64,000 bases of DNA, taken from the NCBI RefSeq assembly GCF_021246445.1, contig NZ_JAJQXW010000001.1, positions 744,001 to 808,000 on the forward strand, given 5' to 3'. Under the pieces are notes generated by a model. That model saw only the letters and a program-made list of their open reading frames with translations. It had not been told where the DNA came from and did no database searches. Each line of letters begins with the position of its first letter. Position 1 is the stretch's first letter. This DNA is from Rhabdothermincola salaria. GTDB lineage: Bacteria; Actinomycetota; Acidimicrobiia; Acidimicrobiales; Acidimicrobilacustridaceae. Of the stretch, positions 59,191 to 64,000 are shown one piece after another. A program made the position numbers and the translations under genes.

Positions 59191-60277
59191 CGCCCTCGCC
59201 GGGCCGGTCGTCGACCGTCAGGCCCACGTAGTCCGGACGGCCGGCGTCGTCCCAGATCTGCCACAGCTCGAAGAAGTCCTGACCGAAGGGATCGAGGCCC
59301 CGAGCGGGCATCGACCCCCGGCTGATCGTCCAGTCCAGCGGCGCCAGCTCGACGGCGCGTGCGTAGTGCCCCTCGGCCTCCGCGTCGAAGCTGTGGCGGG
59401 CCAACCACGACGCGAGGCGCCGTTCGACCCGAGCGGCCTGCTCCTCAGGTGTGGGTGGGCGCGCCGTCCCCGAAGGTGCCTCGTGGCCGCCCATGGCCGG
59501 CAGCACTCCGTCGTGCACCCAGCGACGCAGCGCGTCGTGGTGCTCCTCGGCATCGATGCGGGTGAAGTCCTTGAACTCGTTGGTGCCCGGTGTGATCGTC
59601 GGCGGCTTCACCACCCGACCGTCCTCGTCGAGCCACACCGTGGCCGGCACGTTGGTGATGCCGTAGGTCTCGGCCACGGCGTGGTCGGCATCGAGGACGA
59701 CGGTCATGGTGGTCACCGGCGGCTCGGCGTCCTGCACCCATGGGCGGATCGCCTCAGGGGAGTCGTCGAGAGCAACGGCGACGATGTCGAGGCCGAAGGG
59801 GGAGAGCTCGTCGTGGAGGGTCTGCCAGACCGGCAGCTCGTAGCGGCACCCTCACCACGAGGACCAGGCCAACAGGACCCGCTTGCGGCGTTCCAGCGCC
59901 GGGACCTCCACGAGCGTCCCCGACAGGTCGGGGAGGCGGAGCTGGGGCGCTCGTCCACCGGCGAGGGCGGCCGCCCGCTCGTGGGCAGCATCACCGATGG
60001 AGACCACCGTGGGTCCACCGGACGGGCGAGCCACCGCGAACGGGCGCTGCAGGGCCGCGGACACCGCCGCGAGGTCGAGGCGACCATCGGCGTGCCGCGC
60101 CCCTGGATCGCGGACCGGGACACACAGGTCCCCCCGGCACAGGCCCTCGGGCTTGGGCTCCCACCCGGTGAGGCGATGGATCGCGTCGGCCTCGAGCCAC
60201 ACGCGGTCGCCGTCGTCGTGGGCGTCGACCTCGGTGTCGCCCTCCGCGGTCAGCACGGTCACGGCGCGTCGGGACAT
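59177..60277 (-). CDS. TlpA/ResA-like redoxin selenoprotein (in-frame UGA read as Sec142)
   Basis: A 366-residue protein if the TGA at 59852-59854 is read as selenocysteine. The Sec falls exactly in a thioredoxin-type active site: L-L-A-W-S-S-W-U142-G-C144-R-Y-E-L-P. An N-terminal domain of about 110 residues with a C-R-G-D-L-C pair precedes the redoxin core, and T-N-V-P-A-T-V-W-L supplies the cis-proline loop. I recall that NCBI names a family for a ResA-like W-A-x-x-U-G-C motif, which this matches. A GGUCU-loop hairpin follows the UGA. The downstream part (59177-59737) has no separate start site with a ribosome-binding sequence. No clear signal peptide was seen. The neighbouring cytochrome lipoprotein suggests envelope redox work. 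Confidence 0.9.
59822..59836 (-). promoter_or_regulatory. Bacterial SECIS minihelix with GGUCU loop
   Basis: On the minus strand CTGCC-GGTCT-GGCAG forms a 5-bp stem with a five-base GGUCU loop whose first base is 20 bases after the UGA. The GGUCU loop matches my recollection of the E. coli fdhF SECIS apical loop bound by SelB. A GGGT/ACCC lower stem is possible. Confidence 0.8.
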
Positions 60278-60283
60278 GGCCGG

Positions 60284-60289
60284 AGCGTA
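60284..60289 (-). promoter_or_regulatory. Candidate leaderless -10 element of the redoxin gene
   Basis: TACGCT on the minus strand ends six bases before the ATG at 60277, with no -35 visible. This is the same spacing seen for oleA and the copper operon. Confidence 0.3.
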
Positions 60290-60376
60290 GCGGGGCAGCT
60301 CTCCCGCCGGCCGGGTCGAGCGTCGTCCGGCGGTCCTCGCCGCGCAGGGGGTCCGCGAGCCGGGACGGCCGGCAGG

Positions 60377-60382
60377 TACCGT
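60377..60382 (+). promoter_or_regulatory. Candidate leaderless -10 element of the SnoaL-like gene
   Basis: TACCGT ends seven bases before the ATG at 60390. No -35 visible. Confidence 0.3.
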
Positions 60383-60389
60383 CCGGGCC

Positions 60390-60809
60390 ATGACCGATGA
60401 CACGCTCCTGCGCCGCGTGGCCGACGACCTCGAGATCCGCTCCGTCGTGGCCCGCCTGGCCCAGTACGCCGACGGAGGTGATCTCGACGACTACGTCGAG
60501 CTGTTCACCGAGGACGCCTTCTGGAACATGCCGGGGGCCCCTCGCCGGGGTCGCGACGACATCCGGGCCGGGGGAGAGGCCCGCCGGGCCTCGGGCGAAG
60601 CCGGTCCGGGCAGCAACAGCCGCCACATGATCACCACCATCACCGTCGACGTCGATGGCTCCGATGCAGCCGTGGCCGACTCCTACTGGCTCTTCTACGT
60701 CGACACCGCCGAGAGCCCCACCCTCAAGGTGTGCGGGTCCTACCGCGACACCTTCCGGCGCACGCCCTCGGGCTGGAAGCTGGCCCGGCGCGACGTGAGC
60801 TTCGGATGA
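60390..60809 (+). CDS. SnoaL-like / nuclear transport factor 2-fold protein
   Basis: A 139-residue cone-shaped alpha+beta barrel protein of the SnoaL-like class: L-A-Q-Y-A-D-G-G-D-L-D-D-Y-V-E-L-F-T-E-D-A at the N-terminal helix and S-G-W-K-L-A-R-R-D-V at the end. Members include small isomerases, dehydratases and cyclases. Its stop overlaps the epimerase start (ATGA), so the pair probably acts together on an unknown metabolite. Confidence 0.88.
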   Translation: MTDDTLLRRVADDLEIRSVVARLAQYADGGDLDDYVELFTEDAFWNMPGAPRRGRDDIRAGGEARRASGEAGPGSNSRHMITTITVDVDGSDAAVADSYWLFYVDTAESPTLKVCGSYRDTFRRTPSGWKLARRDVSFG

Positions 60810-61924
60810 CGCCGCCACGCGAGCGGGTGCTGGTCATCGGCGGCACCGGCCCCACGGGCATCCCCATCGTCGCCGGTCTCGTCGAACGGGGCCACACCGT
60901 CACCATCTTGCACCGCGGCACCCACGAGCGGGCCGAGACGCCCGACTCCGTCGAGCACATCCATGCCGACCCCTACGACGCCGACTCGCTGACCGCCGCC
61001 CTGCAGGGCCGGACCTTCGATGTCGGCCTGGCCATGTACGGCCGGCTGCGACGGGTGGCCGAGGTGACCCGCGGTCGGGTGGGACGGTTCCTCTCGGTGG
61101 GGGGTGTCCCCGCCTTGCGGGGCTGGATGAACCCCTTCCTGGCCGACCCGGCGGGAACCCCGGTGCCGCTCTCCGACACCGCACCCACGGTGGCCCACCC
61201 CGACGAGGACGAGAAGGGCTTCCGGGTGGCCCGCACCGAGGAGCACGTCTTCGAGCAGCACCCCGACGCCGCCCACTTCCGCTACCCGTACGCCTACGGC
61301 CCGTACCAGGTCGTGCCCCGGGAGTGGATGGTCGTGCGGCGCATCCTCGACGGCCGCCGCCGCATCATCGTGGCCGACGGTGGGCTCACGCTCCACCACC
61401 ACGGCTACACCGAGAACCTGGCCCACGCCGTGCTGCTGGGCGTCGACCACCCCGAGGCCGCATCCGGGCAGATCTTCAACTGCGGTGACGACGAGGTCCT
61501 GTCGGTGGCCCAGGTCATCGAGCTGTGCGCCGCCGCCCTCGACCACGAGCTCGAGGTGGTGTCGCTGCCCTTCGAACTGGCCGTGCCCGCCCGACCGCTG
61601 GTGATGCAGCCCCTGCCCACCCACCGGGTTCTCGACACGTCGACCTTGCGGGATCGGCTCGGCTACCACGACGTCGTGCCGGCCCGCGAGGCCGTCGGAC
61701 GCACTGCGCGTTGGCTGGCCGCCAACCGACCGGAGCCCGGCGGGATGGAGGAGGTGATCCTCACCGACCCGTTCGACTACGACGCCGAGGACCGCCTGCT
61801 CGCGGCGTGGGACTCGGCCCTCGCCGGGTTCCCGGAGGTGACGTTCGAACGGGCTCCCGGGTGGGGCCACGCCTACAGCGGTCCCGGGGGACGCCCCCGG
61901 TCGAGGCCGACGTTCGAGGCCTGA
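60806..61924 (+). CDS. NAD-dependent epimerase/dehydratase family protein
   Basis: A 372-residue Rossmann-fold protein with V-L-V-I-G-G-T-G-P-T-G-I-P near the N terminus and H-Y/H-F-R-Y-P-Y-A-Y-G-P-type active-site region (F-R-Y-P-Y-A-Y-G-P-Y). The canonical Y-x3-K of SDRs is replaced by a degenerate pattern, placing it among atypical members. Coupled to the SnoaL-like gene. Function not determinable. Confidence 0.8.
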   Translation: MTPPRERVLVIGGTGPTGIPIVAGLVERGHTVTILHRGTHERAETPDSVEHIHADPYDADSLTAALQGRTFDVGLAMYGRLRRVAEVTRGRVGRFLSVGGVPALRGWMNPFLADPAGTPVPLSDTAPTVAHPDEDEKGFRVARTEEHVFEQHPDAAHFRYPYAYGPYQVVPREWMVVRRILDGRRRIIVADGGLTLHHHGYTENLAHAVLLGVDHPEAASGQIFNCGDDEVLSVAQVIELCAAALDHELEVVSLPFELAVPARPLVMQPLPTHRVLDTSTLRDRLGYHDVVPAREAVGRTARWLAANRPEPGGMEEVILTDPFDYDAEDRLLAAWDSALAGFPEVTFERAPGWGHAYSGPGGRPRSRPTFEA

Positions 61925-61957
61925 CAGCCCGACACGGAGACCGACACCGACAAAGGT

Positions 61958-61989
61958 TGCTTGACGGAAGCATTGCGTCTGCCTAGTCT
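61958..61989 (+). promoter_or_regulatory. Promoter and MarR-type operator of the cyclase operon
   Basis: TTGACG (61961-61966), exactly 17 bases, TAGTCT (61984-61989): the best sigma-70-type promoter seen here. A TGCTT-N5-AAGCA inverted repeat (61958-61972) covers the -35 and has the form of MarR-family operators. The MarR gene at the end of the operon is the natural repressor. Confidence 0.6.
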
Positions 61990-62036
61990 GGATCGACGGC
62001 ACCGGACCGCCGGCGTCGCGACGAGGGGGAGAGCGC

Positions 62037-62990
62037 ATGGAGTTCCCGACGCCACCACCGGCGCCGAGCGCCGAGCAGGTCGAGGCCTACTACGAGGCCA
62101 CCAGCAACTGGGGGCGGTGGGGCGACGACGACCAGCGGGGGGCGCTCAACTCCCTGACCGACGAGCACCGGGCGGCCGGCGCCGCCCTCGTGCGGCGGGG
62201 CCGCAGCGTGAGCCTGGCCCACGACCTGCCCGTCACCCCGTCGCCCGAGACCCCCTCGCCGGCCCACCACCACATGCTGGCCAGCGGCGACGCCCGCGAC
62301 TCCAACGGCATCCCGGGCTACGAGGCGTCGCGCGACTACGTCGGCACCGACGTGCACGGCATGGGCGTCACCCACGTCGACGCCCTCTGCCACATGTTCA
62401 TCCGAGGCCAGATGTACAACGGCCGACCCGCCGAGCAGGTCAAGAGCACCGGCTCGGAGGCCAACACCATCATGGCCCTGGCCGAAGGTCTGAGCGGCCG
62501 GGGCGTGTTCCTCGACGTCCCCCGGGCGTTCGGCCTGCCGCACCTCCCGGGCAACACCGCCCTCGGCGTGGCCCACCTCGAGGCCGCCGAGGCGGCCCTC
62601 GGCGTGGCCGTCGGCGAGGGCGACATCCTCGTCGTCGGCACCGGTCGCGACGCCCGCAAGGCCGAGACGGGCCGCCTCGACCCGTTCCGCGACGGGCTGG
62701 CCGGGCTGCACGCCGAGTGCCTCCCGTGGCTGCACGACCGGGGCATCGCCGTGCTCGGCAGCGACGGCATCTCCGACCCCACACCCGGGCTGGGCATCCC
62801 CGACTGGCCCTTCCCCATCCACCAGGTGGGCATCGTGGGCATGGGCCTGCACCTCATCGACAACCTGGCCCTCGGGCCCCTCGGCGACGTCTGTGCCGAG
62901 GAGGGCCGTTGGGAGTTCTTCTTCACCCTGGCCCCGCTGCGGGTCGTCGGGGGCACGGGCTGCCCCGTCAACCCCGTCGCGGTGCTGTGA
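62037..62990 (+). CDS. Cyclase family protein (kynurenine formamidase-like)
   Basis: A 317-residue metal-dependent hydrolase of the cyclase/KynB family. The metal and substrate motif H-G-M-G-V-T-H-V-D-A-L-C-H near residues 103-115 is a variant of H-x-G-T-H-x-D-x-P-x-H, and S-D-G-I-S-D lies in the C-terminal half. Members hydrolyse formamides, lactones or amides. It is the first gene of the cyclase-SDR-MarR operon. Substrate unknown, likely an inducer of MarR or its precursor. Confidence 0.87.
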   Translation: MEFPTPPPAPSAEQVEAYYEATSNWGRWGDDDQRGALNSLTDEHRAAGAALVRRGRSVSLAHDLPVTPSPETPSPAHHHMLASGDARDSNGIPGYEASRDYVGTDVHGMGVTHVDALCHMFIRGQMYNGRPAEQVKSTGSEANTIMALAEGLSGRGVFLDVPRAFGLPHLPGNTALGVAHLEAAEAALGVAVGEGDILVVGTGRDARKAETGRLDPFRDGLAGLHAECLPWLHDRGIAVLGSDGISDPTPGLGIPDWPFPIHQVGIVGMGLHLIDNLALGPLGDVCAEEGRWEFFFTLAPLRVVGGTGCPVNPVAVL

Positions 62991-63772
62991 TGACCGACCG
63001 CACCCGCCTCGACGGCAAGGTGGCGCTCATCTCCGGCGGGGCGCGGGGGCAGGGCGCGGCCGAAGCCCGCCTGTTCCTCGAACGTGGTGCCCGGGTGGTC
63101 GTCGCCGACGTGCTCGCCGACGAGGGCCGGGCCCTGGCCGACGAGTTGGGGGCCGACTGTGCCTTCGTCGAGCTCGACGTCACCGACGCCGAGCAGTGGG
63201 CCGCGGCCGTGGCCCGCACCGTCGAGCACCACGGGCACCTCGACACCCTGGTCAACAACGCCGGCATCGTGCGAGCTGGTTGGATCGACTCGGTGAGCGA
63301 GGACGACTACATGGAGGTCGTGCGGGTCAACCAGCTCGGCACCTTCCTGGGCATGCAGGCCGCCGTGGGAGCGCTGCGCCAGGCCGGGGGCGGGGCCATC
63401 GTCAACGTGTCCTCCATCGCCGGGCTCCAGGGCGTGGCCGGAGCCGTGCCCTACGTGGCCTCCAAGTGGGCCATCCGGGGCATGACCAAGGCGGCGGCCA
63501 TCGAGTTCGGACCTGACCGCATCCGGGTCAACGTGGTGCACCCGGGGGTCATCGACACGCTCATGGTCAACAACCCCCAGTTCGGCTCGGTGGACCCCGA
63601 GGCCGCCTGCCGCGGCTTCCCCATCAGCCGCATGGGCCGCCCCGAGGAGGTGGCCGAGCTGGTCGCCTTCCTCGTGTCCGACGCCGCGTCGTACTCCACG
63701 GGAGCCGAGTTCCTGGTCGAGGGCGGCGCCCTCGCCGGACGACCGGCCGAGATCTCACGGAGCGAGCCGTGA
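62990..63772 (+). CDS. Short-chain dehydrogenase/reductase
   Basis: A 260-residue classical SDR. Coenzyme motif L-I-S-G-G-A-R-G-Q-G-A-A, N-N-A-G-I-V, catalytic Ser in N-V-S-S-I-A-G and Y-V-A-S-K. A glucose/ribitol-type alcohol dehydrogenase overall. The ATG shares its first A with the TGA stop of the cyclase gene (TGATG), so the two are coupled. It probably acts on the product or substrate of the cyclase. Confidence 0.92.
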   Translation: MTDRTRLDGKVALISGGARGQGAAEARLFLERGARVVVADVLADEGRALADELGADCAFVELDVTDAEQWAAAVARTVEHHGHLDTLVNNAGIVRAGWIDSVSEDDYMEVVRVNQLGTFLGMQAAVGALRQAGGGAIVNVSSIAGLQGVAGAVPYVASKWAIRGMTKAAAIEFGPDRIRVNVVHPGVIDTLMVNNPQFGSVDPEAACRGFPISRMGRPEEVAELVAFLVSDAASYSTGAEFLVEGGALAGRPAEISRSEP

Positions 63773-64000
63773 CCGTCCCGATCGGCACCGACGAACGCCT
63801 CGCCGCCATCCAGGACGCGCTGGGCGTGGCGGCCCGCCGGGCCAAGGACTTCGCCCTGCACGAGGCTCTCGGCCAGCGGGTCGGCTACAGCCTCGAAGGC
63901 CCGTACTACGCCACCCTTGCACGCCTGGGACTGGGTGGGCCCTGCACCGTCTCACAGCTCGCCGAGGGCCTCGGCCTCGAGCTGTCCACCATCTCGCGAC
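63769..64000 (+). CDS. MarR-family transcriptional regulator (partial, runs off the window)
   Basis: The first 77 residues of a winged-helix regulator starting at a GTG that overlaps the SDR stop (GTGA). A helix (R-L-A-A-I-Q-D-A-L-G-V-A-A-R-R-A-K-D-F-A) is followed by L-A-R-L-G-L-G-G-P-C-T-V-S-Q-L-A-E and S-T-I-S-R, the start of the recognition helix. It very probably represses the operon through the inverted repeat at 61958. The 3' end is outside the window. Confidence 0.8.
   Translation, partial: MTVPIGTDERLAAIQDALGVAARRAKDFALHEALGQRVGYSLEGPYYATLARLGLGGPCTVSQLAEGLGLELSTISR

Noticed and set aside
59852-59854. TGA in the redoxin gene as a pseudogene mark or sequencing error
   Set aside because: A GGUCU-loop hairpin at the right distance and the exact active-site position favour selenocysteine.

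Overview
The window is a contiguous piece of a very GC-rich bacterial chromosome packed with genes on both strands. The gene content points to an actinobacterium, and most likely to the Acidimicrobiia (Ilumatobacter- or Iamia-like). The pointers are an ahpC/ahpF/oxyR set, a GerMN lipoprotein behind an MtrB-like kinase, a Xi-class thiol transferase, an ole olefin cluster, a SHOCT/DUF6325 pair and many NTG start codons. The taxonomic placement is inference from family content, not from a marker gene. No rRNA, tRNA, CRISPR array, transposase or prophage gene was seen. No gap between genes exceeds about 260 bases; the longest gaps (12077-12330, 16433-16638, 56714-56894, 17869-18041) hold candidate operators, promoters or hairpins described below.

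Layout. 35-5929 (minus): amidohydrolase, dihydroorotate-dehydrogenase-like protein and a one-chain pyruvate:ferredoxin oxidoreductase. 6073-8796 (plus): PEP carboxylase. 8830-12076 (minus): a peroxide-defence block, ahpC, ahpF and oxyR, with hairpins after ahpC and ahpF and a possible OxyR site upstream. 12331-14758 (plus): SDR and glucose-6-phosphate dehydrogenase. 14771-26870 (mostly minus): ClC channel, second amidohydrolase, GerMN lipoprotein with sensor kinase, AI-2E-type permease, enoyl-CoA hydratase, cation/proton antiporter with separate TrkA_C subunit, Usp, SHOCT, DUF6325 and a saccharopine-dehydrogenase-like reductase. 27008-34193 (plus): NHL-repeat protein, cytochrome bd oxidase (cydA apparently starting at AUC, cydB), a GrdB-family selenoprotein, a K+ channel and a Mug-type DNA glycosylase. 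34226-39197: mixed small genes and galE. 39255-44802 (minus): the ole cluster oleA, oleBC fusion, oleD, preceded by a Xi-class thiol transferase. 44949-58790: PilZ, nitronate monooxygenase, DUF1622, carboxymuconolactone decarboxylase family, HrpA helicase, a copper-type P1B ATPase with a 54-aa leader protein, a membrane glycosyltransferase-like protein, fasciclin lipoprotein, aldehyde dehydrogenase and a small protein. 58813-60277 (minus): a second selenoprotein (a TlpA/ResA-like redoxin with a U-G-C active site) overlapping a lipoprotein cytochrome c. 60390-64000 (plus): SnoaL-like protein, epimerase, then a cyclase/SDR/MarR operon behind a good promoter.

Main result. Two genes are interrupted in frame by TGA codons that are best read as selenocysteine: 31513-32658 (U-P-L-C motif) and 59177-60277 (W-U-G-C motif). 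The second has a five-base-pair minihelix with a GGUCU loop 20 bases after the UGA, which matches my recollection of the Escherichia coli fdhF SECIS. A standard gene caller would report both genes as two broken halves. The organism should therefore carry selA, selB, selC and selD elsewhere. The complete ole cluster with a natural OleB-OleC fusion is the second notable system.
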